Assembly: GCA_000381625.1 (NCBI GenBank)
Contig: KB906767.1
Coordinates: forward strand, 4,207,357-4,271,356
Reading direction: 5' to 3'
DNA: 64,000 bases
Source of the DNA: Bryobacterales bacterium KBS 96
Lineage (GTDB): Bacteria > Acidobacteriota > Terriglobia > Bryobacterales > Bryobacteraceae
Each line of letters begins with the position of its first letter. The stretch's first letter is position 1. The translations under genes were made by a program, and so were the position numbers. Shown in pieces: positions 42,679 to 50,599 of the stretch. The notes below the pieces were generated by a model. The model was not told where the DNA came from. It ran no database searches and saw nothing but the letters and a program-made list of their open reading frames with translations.

Positions 42679-45021
42679 GTGAAAATACATTCTCTTATAA
42701 GAGCGACGCACACGTCGCCCGGCTTGCGGCTCGCGATCATAGCCGGCTGTCTGATGCCGCTTGCTTCCTGGGGATTGGCCGATACGGTTTCGCCGCTGTT
42801 TGCCCGCGGGTACACCGTTATCCCCGAACCGCAAAAAGTTTTGCTGAAGGCCGGAGACTTCAGGTTCGGCTCTGGTTGGCATCTGGAGGTCGACGGAAGC
42901 GTTCCGTCGAACGATGTGGCCGTCGAAAGCTTGCGCGACGATCTAAGCGCTCGCTTCCACATTGTGCTTGATGGACACGGTGGGGACGCGGGAACGATCT
43001 CGCTTCGAATTGCGCCTGGGAGCGTGCAAGTAGGTGAGGCCGTCGACAAAGAAAAGGACAAGCTGGCCGAGCAGGCGTACCGGCTCGAGTTAGCGCCGCA
43101 CGCAATCAAGATTACGGCGAATGCCTCCGCCGGTTTGTTTTATGGCGTGGAAACGCTGGTGCAGTTGGTGCGGCCGCATTCCGGCGCATTTCTGCTGCCC
43201 GAAGCGACTATTGACGACTGGCCCGATCTTCAACTTCGCAACATTTACTGGGACGATGCCCACCACCTCGACCATATGGATGTGTTGAAACAGGCGCTGA
43301 AGCAGGCGGCGTTTTATAAAATCAACGGTTTCGCGATCAAGCTCGAAGGGCATTTCCAATACAAGAGCGCCCCGGCGGTGGTGGAGCCATATGCGCTGAC
43401 GCCCGAGGAATTTCAGGAATTGACCGATTACGGTTTGCGCTATCACGTGCAGCTCATTCCGTATCTCGACGGTCCCGCGCACATTGCGTTCATCCTGAAG
43501 CATCCGGAGTATGCGAAACTCCGCGAGTATCCAAACAGCAATTATGAGCTCTGTGTCGCGAACCCGGATTCCTACAAACTGCTGGAGGGGATGTTTCAGG
43601 ATCTAATTGACGCCAACAAAGGAGTGAAGTACTTCTATCTGTCGACGGATGAACCGTATTACTTGGGGCTGGCGAATAATTCGCAGTGCAACGAGCAGGC
43701 CCTCGCAAAGCAGCTTGGCTCGGTGGGCAAGGTATTCGCCGAGTTCGCGTCGAAGGCCGGCGGCTACGTTCACGATCGCGGCCGCACCCCAATTTTCTGG
43801 GGCGAGTATCCGATGAAGCCCGACGATCTTCCTTCGCTGCCGCCGTTTCTGGTGAACGGTGAAGTTTACGGTCCCGATTTCGACAAAGTGTACCGGAAAC
43901 AGGGCATCCGGCAGATGATCTACACGTCGTCGGAAGGTGAAGAGAAACTGTTCCCCGACTATTTCATCCTTCCGCCGGCGCAACGCATTCACGGCGGATA
44001 CTCAGGTACGCCAAGGGTTCAGGACAATTTCGACAAAATCTCGTTCGATTCGTCGCGAGTGAATGCGAATTTGATCGGTGAAGTCAATGCAGGATGGGCC
44101 GACATGGGACTGCATCCCGAGACGTTCTGGTTGGGCTATGTGACGGCGAGCGCCGCAGCCTGGCGCCCGGGATCGCCCAATCCACGTGAATCGATGAGTT
44201 CGTTCTATCCGCTTTTTTATGGCCCCAATGCCGTCAATATGGACCGTGTATATCAACTCATGAGTGAACAGGCTCAGTTTTGGACGGATAGCTGGGATCA
44301 GATTGACTCGAAGGCGCGGAAACCTATTTGGGGAAGCTCCTATGCGATCTACAATCCGCCAAAGCCGGCGCACGACCAGACGCTTCCTTTGCCTCCGGCT
44401 CCAAAAAGCGATTTGGAATACCAGTCGGCATGGTCGAGCGAAAACCACAAGCGCATCGCTCTCGCCGCACAATCGATGAGCGGGAATCAAGCGGTAACCG
44501 GCCTGCTTCACGAGAACATGCGCCTCGCGCAATTCAACCGGTACAACCTGGAGGTCTATCTCAGCATCGCCGAACTATGCAGGCAGAATCTGGAGATGAT
44601 CGATGGCATTCATCACATGGATGAGGCGCTTGCTTCGGCGTCGAAGCTGCGGGCGAAAAATCCGAAACAGGCACTGAGCGAAATCGATCGGTCGCTGGAT
44701 ATCGCGCACTCCATCCAGCAGCAGAGAAACGAAGTTCTGAAGAACGCCGAAACGACCTGGTATAAAAGCTGGCATCCACGACTATCCGAAGCGAATGGGC
44801 GCCGATTCCTGCATGAACTGGACGACGTGAAAGATCATCTGCCGGACCGTACGGTAGATATGAGTTACCTGGTCTATCGCGAGAAACTACTGCCGTTCGG
44901 CGATTGGGTGAATGCCATTCTGAGCGCCAGAAATCAGTTTGCCGCGGCGCATCGTCTGCCGGCGAGAGATGAGCGTTTCGACTGGAGCGACCTGACGGTC
45001 GTTCGAGCACCGGGCCAGTAG
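42679..45021 (+). CDS. Exported GH20-type beta-N-acetylhexosaminidase-like protein
   Basis: 780 residues. GTG 42679 has GAAGGAG 10 nt upstream and gives a signal peptide (LRLAIIAGCLMPLASWGLAD). The GH20b-like domain (YTVIPEPQKVLLKAGDFRFG to about 165) is followed by the TIM barrel beginning DLQLRNIYWDDAHHLDH. The catalytic Asp-Glu pair is read in YFYLSTDEPYYLG (about 323), which differs from the usual HIGGDE, so activity or specificity may be unusual. The last 150 residues are helical. It is the distal gene of the ROK operon and suggests use of aminosugar-containing glycans. Confidence 0.75.
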   Translation: MKIHSLIRATHTSPGLRLAIIAGCLMPLASWGLADTVSPLFARGYTVIPEPQKVLLKAGDFRFGSGWHLEVDGSVPSNDVAVESLRDDLSARFHIVLDGHGGDAGTISLRIAPGSVQVGEAVDKEKDKLAEQAYRLELAPHAIKITANASAGLFYGVETLVQLVRPHSGAFLLPEATIDDWPDLQLRNIYWDDAHHLDHMDVLKQALKQAAFYKINGFAIKLEGHFQYKSAPAVVEPYALTPEEFQELTDYGLRYHVQLIPYLDGPAHIAFILKHPEYAKLREYPNSNYELCVANPDSYKLLEGMFQDLIDANKGVKYFYLSTDEPYYLGLANNSQCNEQALAKQLGSVGKVFAEFASKAGGYVHDRGRTPIFWGEYPMKPDDLPSLPPFLVNGEVYGPDFDKVYRKQGIRQMIYTSSEGEEKLFPDYFILPPAQRIHGGYSGTPRVQDNFDKISFDSSRVNANLIGEVNAGWADMGLHPETFWLGYVTASAAAWRPGSPNPRESMSSFYPLFYGPNAVNMDRVYQLMSEQAQFWTDSWDQIDSKARKPIWGSSYAIYNPPKPAHDQTLPLPPAPKSDLEYQSAWSSENHKRIALAAQSMSGNQAVTGLLHENMRLAQFNRYNLEVYLSIAELCRQNLEMIDGIHHMDEALASASKLRAKNPKQALSEIDRSLDIAHSIQQQRNEVLKNAETTWYKSWHPRLSEANGRRFLHELDDVKDHLPDRTVDMSYLVYREKLLPFGDWVNAILSARNQFAAAHRLPARDERFDWSDLTVVRAPGQ

Positions 45022-45032
45022 GGCGCTCCAAA

Positions 45033-45092
45033 AGACGCAAACGTCTGTTCCGTAGCGCGGACTTCAGTCTGCGGCCTCGACACTCGTGTCGA
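45033..45092. repeat. REP-like element with three hairpins
   Basis: agacgcaaacgtct, then gcggacttcagtctgc (CTTCAG loop) and tcgacactcgtgtcga, in tandem. The last two are the same two hairpin types as at 19361 and 19516, but with different stems that still pair. Confidence 0.7.
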
Positions 45093-45173
45093 AGCAAGTT
45101 AGCATTACCTAGCTCTCGCGAAATCAGGCGTTTGTAGGTGCGGGCATGCCATTCACGCTTCCCCCTTGTCAGA

Positions 45174-45211
45174 CTAGGAGAGATCCGCTATACTCCTAGC
45201 TGAACTAGGAG
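45174..45211. promoter_or_regulatory. PadR-type operator and promoter region
   Basis: CTAGGAG (45174-45180), CTCCTAG (45193-45199) and CTAGGAG (45205-45211) form an inverted repeat with 5-nt spacing plus a third half-site. TATACT at 45189-45194 could be the -10. The site ends 11 nt before the PadR start, so autorepression is likely. The last half-site CTAGGAGG also serves as ribosome binding site. Confidence 0.65.
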
Positions 45212-45222
45212 GCTATCCCATT

Positions 45223-45564
45223 ATGGGCAAAACCGCGGATCTACTGCCGGGAACGCTCGACATGCTGATCCTCAAAGCGGTCTCCTTGAAACCGCTGCAT
45301 GGATACGGCGTGTTGTTGCGCATCCAACAGATTTCGGGCGATGCGCTCGAAATTCCGCAGGGGTCCTTGTATCCGGCGCTCTACCGGTTGGAGCACCAGG
45401 ACCTCATCTCCTCCGAATGGGGACAGAGCGAGAATAACCGCCGCGCCAAGTATTACACCTTGACCGCCGCGGGACGCCGCCGCCTTCGCGAGGAGACGGC
45501 GGGCTGGAACCGCCTGGCCTCCGCGATTGCCGCGGCATTGAACACCACATCCGGGGAGGTGTGA
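45223..45564 (+). CDS. PadR-family transcriptional regulator
   Basis: 113-residue winged-HTH repressor: LLPGTLDMLILKAVSLKPLH, GYGVLLRIQQISGDALEIPQ, GSLYPALYRLEHQDLISSEW and RRAKYYTLTAAGRRRL are the full PadR signature. Usual length for the acidobacterial subgroup. It lies 1 nt before the ADOP permease gene and probably represses the pair. Confidence 0.95.
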   Translation: MGKTADLLPGTLDMLILKAVSLKPLHGYGVLLRIQQISGDALEIPQGSLYPALYRLEHQDLISSEWGQSENNRRAKYYTLTAAGRRRLREETAGWNRLASAIAAALNTTSGEV

Positions 45565-45565
45565 C

Positions 45566-48235
45566 ATGTTTAAGCGTTTTCGTTCTCTGTTCCGTGTGCT
45601 CACCGGGCGTCGTGATTTCGAAGACGGCATGACCGAGGAGCTGCGCTTCCACATTCAGCAATACACCGAAGATCTCGTGCGTTCGGGCATATCGCCGGAA
45701 GAAGCGAGCCGCCGCGCACGCATGGAGTTTGGCGGCGTTAATAGCGTTAAGGGCGAATGCCGGGAGGCGCGTGGCCTTCCTTTGTTCGATGAGCTGGAAA
45801 GGGAACTGCGCTACGCCGTCCGGCTGCTTCGGAAATCACCCGGATTTACGATCACCGCTCTTCTGACTCTCGCCCTTTGTTTCGGCGCCAATCTGACGAT
45901 CTTCGCCGCGATCGACTCCATTCTGCTTCGCCCACTGCCGTTTCCCGAAGCCAACCGGCTTGTGACCATATTCAATACGTATCCGAAAGCCGGGGTCGAC
46001 CGCGATGGCTCTTCGTTGACCAACTACTACGAGCGCCGCGGCCGCATTCCCGCATTCTCCTCGCTCTCAATTTATCGGTTTAGGACGGCGATCGTCGGCG
46101 AGCCTGGTTCCACGAAGCGCGAACAGATCACACAGATATCTCCGGAGTTTTTCACGACTCTCGGCGTCGGCCCAGCGATCGGGCGCCCGTTTAGGGAACA
46201 GGAGACCACTTATAAAACCGATGGAGTGGCTATTCTCACCGACGCCTATTGGCGGCAGCATTTCAATGCCGATCCCCAGGTGATCGGGCGGCAGATTCGT
46301 GTGGACGATTTTCCGAAAACCGTAATCGGCGTTTTGCCCCCTGGCTTCCGCTTTCTCTCCTCCGAATCCGAGCTATATCTCCCGCTGTCGTCGCGTCCTG
46401 AAGATCGGGCGCCCTCGCAGCGGCATTCGGGCGGGAATGTAACCCAAATGATTGCCCGGCTCAAAGCCGGCGCCACTCTCTCCCAGGCCCAGTCGCAGAT
46501 TGACGCGCAGAACGCCACATTGGAGATGGACGATCCCCAGGCCAAAATGATGGCGGAGGCCGGCTTTCGTTCTCTTGTCGTGCCTCTGCACGCCGACCAC
46601 GTAGCGGCGATCCGACCCGTCCTGCTGCTGCTGCAAGCGGGCGTGCTCGCGCTTCTCCTGATCGGCGCGGTTAACCTGGCGAACCTGCTTCTCATCCGCG
46701 CGAGCAATCGAGTTAAGGAACTGGCCGTGCGGCAGGCCTTGGGCGCGAGCCGCCGGTACGTTATAAGCGAAGTCATTGTCGAGACCACATTGCTTACATT
46801 GACCGGAGGAGTACTCGGGCTCGCCTTGGGGGCTGGCGGAATCCGCCTCCTGGCAGCGCTGGGCGCCGATCGGCTACCCTTGGGATCGCATATCGCCTTC
46901 GATGCGCGATTGGCCTGGGTAGCCTTGGCCGCAGCGATTGTCATGGGCCTGGCGCTTGCAGCGCCAATTGCCTGGTTCAATCTTCGACGCGATCTGGGTA
47001 ACTCGCTCCAGTCGGAGACTCGCGGTGGAACGACGGGCCGCGCCGCTCAAGCGTTGCGTCATACCTTCATCGTCGCCCAGATCGCCTTGTCATTCGTGCT
47101 GTTGGCGGGGGCCGGCCTGCTTGGGCTTAGCCTCAAACGCGCAATGGCTGTCTCTCCGGGTTTCCGCGCCGATCACGTTCTCACCGGGCAAATATCTCTG
47201 GTCGGCAAAAAATATCCCGCGGCTTCGGCCGGCCTCGCGTTCACAGAGCGGCTGGTGAACGAGTTGAGGCGTCAACCGGGAGTGTCGTCTGCCGGCGTAG
47301 TCAATAACGTGCCCTTTAGCGGCAAGAGCGGGAAAAGCGCAGCCACGGTGAAAGGCTATGTGATCCGGCCTGGTGAGTCGCCGCGCGGGCACTACTCTTA
47401 CGGTGTCGCCGGCGATTACTTCCACGCCATGGGCTTCTCATTGCGGGAAGGGCGGTTTCTCACGGGTGCGGACTCACGGCGCCGTGAGCGAGTCTGTGTA
47501 GTGGACGAGGACTTCGCACGCTATTACTGGCCCCATACCAGCCCTCTGGGCCACCTGCTGTTCCAGGGGTCCGCAGCGGGACCCGACTCCGAGGCATTCA
47601 CCGTCGTTGGAGTTGTTGGCAGCACAAAACAAGCCGGCCTCACAGACGATGCCGCACAGGGCGCTGTCTATTATCCCTACATTTATCGGCCGGACAGCAA
47701 TATTTTCGTGGCCGTGCGCGCCAGCGCCCGTTCGGAATCGCTCCGGTTGACCCTGCAAAAGGTTGTCAGGCAACTCGACCCCGAGCTAGCGGTCAATGAT
47801 ATTCAGTCGATGGACGATCGCATCGCCGCTAGCCTTGTCACTCGCCGTTCGCCGGCATTGTTGGCGGCCCTATTCTCCGGGATAGCTCTGCTGCTCACCG
47901 CCATCGGCACTTATGGTGTATTGAGTTACGCAGTCGCGCAGCGCCGCCGCGAGATCGGCGTGCGCATGGCCTTGGGAGCGCGGCCGGAGCAGATCCGGAG
48001 TCAGTTCTTCGCTATCGCGCTGCGGCTATTATCGATCGGCATGATAGCGGGTGTGTTTGGAGCCTGGCTCACGGGTCATGCAATGCAGGCGGTGCTGTTC
48101 CACGTCCCGGCTTTTGATGTGGCGACACTCGCCCTCGCCGCGGGCATCATGGGCGCGGTGTCTCTCGTTGCGTCTCTGTTGCCCTGTCACCGTGCCGCCC
48201 GGATCTCCCCGATGGAAGCTATTGCCGACCGGTAA
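45566..48235 (+). CDS. ADOP-type duplicated MacB/FtsX permease
   Basis: 889-residue fused permease. N-terminal ADOP signature (RDFEDGMTEELRFHIQQYTE, ASRRARMEFGG) at about 15-55, TM1 (SPGFTITALLTLALCFGANL), MacB-PCD domain, FtsX block (ASNRVKELAVRQALGASRRY), then a second MacB-PCD and FtsX block (QRRREIGVRMALGARPEQIR) with the usual ISPMEAIAD end. Such proteins lack their own ATPase and are frequent in acidobacteria next to PadR. Good ribosome binding site GGGGAGG before the ATG. Confidence 0.93.
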   Translation: MFKRFRSLFRVLTGRRDFEDGMTEELRFHIQQYTEDLVRSGISPEEASRRARMEFGGVNSVKGECREARGLPLFDELERELRYAVRLLRKSPGFTITALLTLALCFGANLTIFAAIDSILLRPLPFPEANRLVTIFNTYPKAGVDRDGSSLTNYYERRGRIPAFSSLSIYRFRTAIVGEPGSTKREQITQISPEFFTTLGVGPAIGRPFREQETTYKTDGVAILTDAYWRQHFNADPQVIGRQIRVDDFPKTVIGVLPPGFRFLSSESELYLPLSSRPEDRAPSQRHSGGNVTQMIARLKAGATLSQAQSQIDAQNATLEMDDPQAKMMAEAGFRSLVVPLHADHVAAIRPVLLLLQAGVLALLLIGAVNLANLLLIRASNRVKELAVRQALGASRRYVISEVIVETTLLTLTGGVLGLALGAGGIRLLAALGADRLPLGSHIAFDARLAWVALAAAIVMGLALAAPIAWFNLRRDLGNSLQSETRGGTTGRAAQALRHTFIVAQIALSFVLLAGAGLLGLSLKRAMAVSPGFRADHVLTGQISLVGKKYPAASAGLAFTERLVNELRRQPGVSSAGVVNNVPFSGKSGKSAATVKGYVIRPGESPRGHYSYGVAGDYFHAMGFSLREGRFLTGADSRRRERVCVVDEDFARYYWPHTSPLGHLLFQGSAAGPDSEAFTVVGVVGSTKQAGLTDDAAQGAVYYPYIYRPDSNIFVAVRASARSESLRLTLQKVVRQLDPELAVNDIQSMDDRIAASLVTRRSPALLAALFSGIALLLTAIGTYGVLSYAVAQRRREIGVRMALGARPEQIRSQFFAIALRLLSIGMIAGVFGAWLTGHAMQAVLFHVPAFDVATLALAAGIMGAVSLVASLLPCHRAARISPMEAIADR

Positions 48236-48268
48236 TGACGCGCATTTAAGATTCCGCCGTGCCCCCGA

Positions 48269-49258
48269 TTACCGATCCACCAAATCAAGCGCCGCAGGCT
48301 CGTATCGTTTACCAGCCGCAGCTCCCTTGGGCAACGCTTCGTCGATTCGCGCGATATCACTCTGTCCCAAACGCACATCGACAGCTCGGACATTCTCTTC
48401 GAGACGAGTTACGCTGCTTGTGCCCGGAATCGGAATGACCTCATGCCTGGTGAACAACCAGGCGAGCGCCAATTGCGCCGGCGTGCAGCCTTTCTCCTGT
48501 GCGAGCTGTTTGATCCGGTCGGCGATAGCCAGATTCTTCGTAAAGTTCTTGCCCTGAAAGCGGGGATTGTGGCGGCGCCAGTCGTCCGGCGCGAGATCGT
48601 CCAGCGTCCGGATGCGTCCTGCTAGAAAGCCACGGCCCAAAGGGCTGTAAGCGACCAGCGCGATGTCTAGATCGCGGAGCGCCGGTAAAAGTGTGTCTTC
48701 AGGCTCACGAGTCCATAGCGAGTACTCAGTCTGTACAGCGGCAATCGGATGTGTTGCATGCGCGCGCCGCACCGTTGCCGGAGAGGCCTCCGAAAGTCCG
48801 AGATGTCGAACCTTTCCGAGCCGGACCAGGTCACCCATCGCGCCGACCGTCTCTTCGATCGGGACCGTGGGGTCGACGCGGTGCAGATAGTATAGGTCGA
48901 CATAGTCAACCCCCAGGCGTTTGAGCGAAGCATCGCACGCGCGGTGGACGTACTCGGGAGCGCCATTGATAGCACTTTCCTTCCCCGGTTGGCCCAGGAC
49001 GAAGCCAAACTTCGTTGCGAGCGTCACGCCCGTCCGCCGGCCCTTAAGCGCTTTCCCGACTTGAACTTCCGATACGCCGTAGATATCCGCGGTATCGAGA
49101 AACGTGATCCCCAAGTCCAGCGCGCGGTGAATCAGCAGAACCGCTGCATCGTCGTCCCGCACGCTGCTGGTGTAAACGTCAGCAATGCCAATACTCATGC
49201 AGCCCAAGCCTAGCGCCGAAACGTTCGGGCCTGAACGGCCAAGTCTTCGTTGCTCCAT
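48269..49258 (-). CDS. Aldo/keto reductase
   Basis: 329-residue NADPH-dependent TIM-barrel oxidoreductase. The catalytic tetrad is visible: D and Y in [13 protein letters not shown] in [10 protein letters not shown] in [11 protein letters not shown]. The coenzyme region [15 protein letters not shown] and [16 protein letters not shown] is typical of the YakC/AKR13-like group. ATG 49258 ([10 protein letters not shown]) is chosen over one six codons earlier. It is convergent with the ADOP gene and probably unrelated to it. Confidence 0.93.
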   Translation of the reverse strand: MEQRRLGRSGPNVSALGLGCMSIGIADVYTSSVRDDDAAVLLIHRALDLGITFLDTADIYGVSEVQVGKALKGRRTGVTLATKFGFVLGQPGKESAINGAPEYVHRACDASLKRLGVDYVDLYYLHRVDPTVPIEETVGAMGDLVRLGKVRHLGLSEASPATVRRAHATHPIAAVQTEYSLWTREPEDTLLPALRDLDIALVAYSPLGRGFLAGRIRTLDDLAPDDWRRHNPRFQGKNFTKNLAIADRIKQLAQEKGCTPAQLALAWLFTRHEVIPIPGTSSVTRLEENVRAVDVRLGQSDIARIDEALPKGAAAGKRYEPAALDLVDR

Positions 49259-49329
49259 TTCCCACTCGTACCACACACGCGTCGTGCTGCTCTACGATTT
49301 GGCTATGGAGGTGGCGAGCGAGCGAATAA

Positions 49330-49782
49330 TTAATGTTTCACTGCGATTGCTGAAATTTCGATTTTTGCGCCGCCAATTAATCCCGCCACTTGCACGGTAG
49401 CCCGGGCCGGTTTGGGATTGGGCATCAGCTTCTTATAGACCTCGTTCATTTGGGGAACGTCATTCAGGTCCGTGACGTAGACGGTTACGGAAGCGATGTC
49501 GGCCATCTTGAAACCCGCCTGTTCAACGACTTTTTTCACGGCGGCGATCGCATTTGTCGTTTGCAGAGTAATATCGGTTCCCGTCACTTTGCCGTGCGAG
49601 TCAGGCCCCTGCTGGCCTGCGACGTAGAGCGTATTGCCGGCCACGACGCCTTCGCTGAAGGGCATGCCGGGAGTGAACCCAATGGCGCGGTTTTGCGCAA
49701 ACGCGCTGCCTGCCGCAACAAATGTCATTAGCGCGGTGAAGACGAGGCCCCGCGTTGCCGTTTGCAGATAGTTGTTCTTCAT
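49330..49782 (-). CDS. Exported RidA/YjgF-family protein
   Basis: 150 residues. A signal peptide (1-29, LVFTALMTFVAAGSAFAQN) precedes a complete RidA domain: FSEGVVAGNTLYVAGQQGPD, AIAAVKKVVEQAGFKMADIA, TVYVTDLNDVPQMNEVY and PKPARATVQVAGLIGGAKIE, including the Arg (PARATVQV) that binds the carboxylate of imines. Cytosolic RidA hydrolyses 2-aminoacrylate-type imines; a periplasmic form suggests another substrate. Confidence 0.9.
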   Translation of the reverse strand: MKNNYLQTATRGLVFTALMTFVAAGSAFAQNRAIGFTPGMPFSEGVVAGNTLYVAGQQGPDSHGKVTGTDITLQTTNAIAAVKKVVEQAGFKMADIASVTVYVTDLNDVPQMNEVYKKLMPNPKPARATVQVAGLIGGAKIEISAIAVKH

Positions 49783-49829
49783 CGTTTGAAACCTACTGTC
49801 AATTCTCTTATATCGGGAGATTCAACTGG

Positions 49830-49858
49830 CCTCGAAGCGCGCGAGGTATGCTTCGAGG
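49830..49858. repeat. REP-like hairpin cctcgaagc-N11-gcttcgagg
   Basis: A 9-bp perfect stem in the 148-bp space between the RidA and DedA genes, related to the second-type REP hairpins. It may terminate the DedA transcript. Confidence 0.55.
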
Positions 49859-49930
49859 CTACAGACGGTCAGAGGGCGCTTCTGAAATTTTCGAGAGAAA
49901 CGTCAATTCGGCGCTGAGGGTGAGTGCCGG

Positions 49931-50590
49931 CTAGCTGCCCACGGTCTGCTTGGCTCGCCAGCTCTTCAGCACATGCAAGCCGGCGGGCAATAGCGAAATC
50001 ACGATGATGCCGAGCACGACCTTCTCGAAATTGTGCCGGATGAGCGGCACACCCCCGAGGAAGTAGCCCAGCGAGACCATGAGCGTCACCCAGCCTATAG
50101 CGCCGAATACGTTGAACGCGAGAAATCGCACGTAGTGCATCCGCCCGACTCCAGCGATAAAGGCCGCGAAGGTGCGGATGATCGGTACGAATTTCGCGTA
50201 AACAATCGTCTTGCCGCCGTGCCGTTCGTAGAATTCGTGTGTCCGGTCGAGGTACTCGCGCCGGAATAGCTTCGAATTGCCGCGCTCGAAGAGCCGGTAG
50301 CCAATTTTATTGCCAAGCAGGAACCCGGAGGCATCGCCGAGCATCGAGGCGGCCGCAAGCAAACAGATGATTCCAACGATGTTCAAGTCCCCAGCGCCGG
50401 CCACGATGCCGATGGTGAACAGCAGGGAATCGCCAGGAAGGAAGAATCCGATCAGCAGCCCGCTCTCGCTGAAGATGATGAGAAACAGAACGGCATATCC
50501 CACCCAGCCCGTGAGAACCGTGGTGAGGAGCTGGATCAGTCCCTCAGGGCTTGTAAGGCCGTGGATAAATTGGATCAGTTGTGAGATCAA
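49931..50590 (-). CDS. DedA-family membrane protein
   Basis: 219-residue polytopic protein of the DedA/SNARE-associated family, whose members are linked to undecaprenyl-phosphate recycling. Motifs: FSESGLLIGFFLPGDSLLFT, ASMLGDASGFLLGNKIG, FYERHGGKTIVYAKFVPIIR and TFAAFIAGVGRM, including the conserved arginines. It begins 10 nt after the PpiD-like gene and is likely co-transcribed with it. Confidence 0.92.
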   Translation of the reverse strand: MISQLIQFIHGLTSPEGLIQLLTTVLTGWVGYAVLFLIIFSESGLLIGFFLPGDSLLFTIGIVAGAGDLNIVGIICLLAAASMLGDASGFLLGNKIGYRLFERGNSKLFRREYLDRTHEFYERHGGKTIVYAKFVPIIRTFAAFIAGVGRMHYVRFLAFNVFGAIGWVTLMVSLGYFLGGVPLIRHNFEKVVLGIIVISLLPAGLHVLKSWRAKQTVGS

Positions 50591-50599
50591 GCGTAGTCT

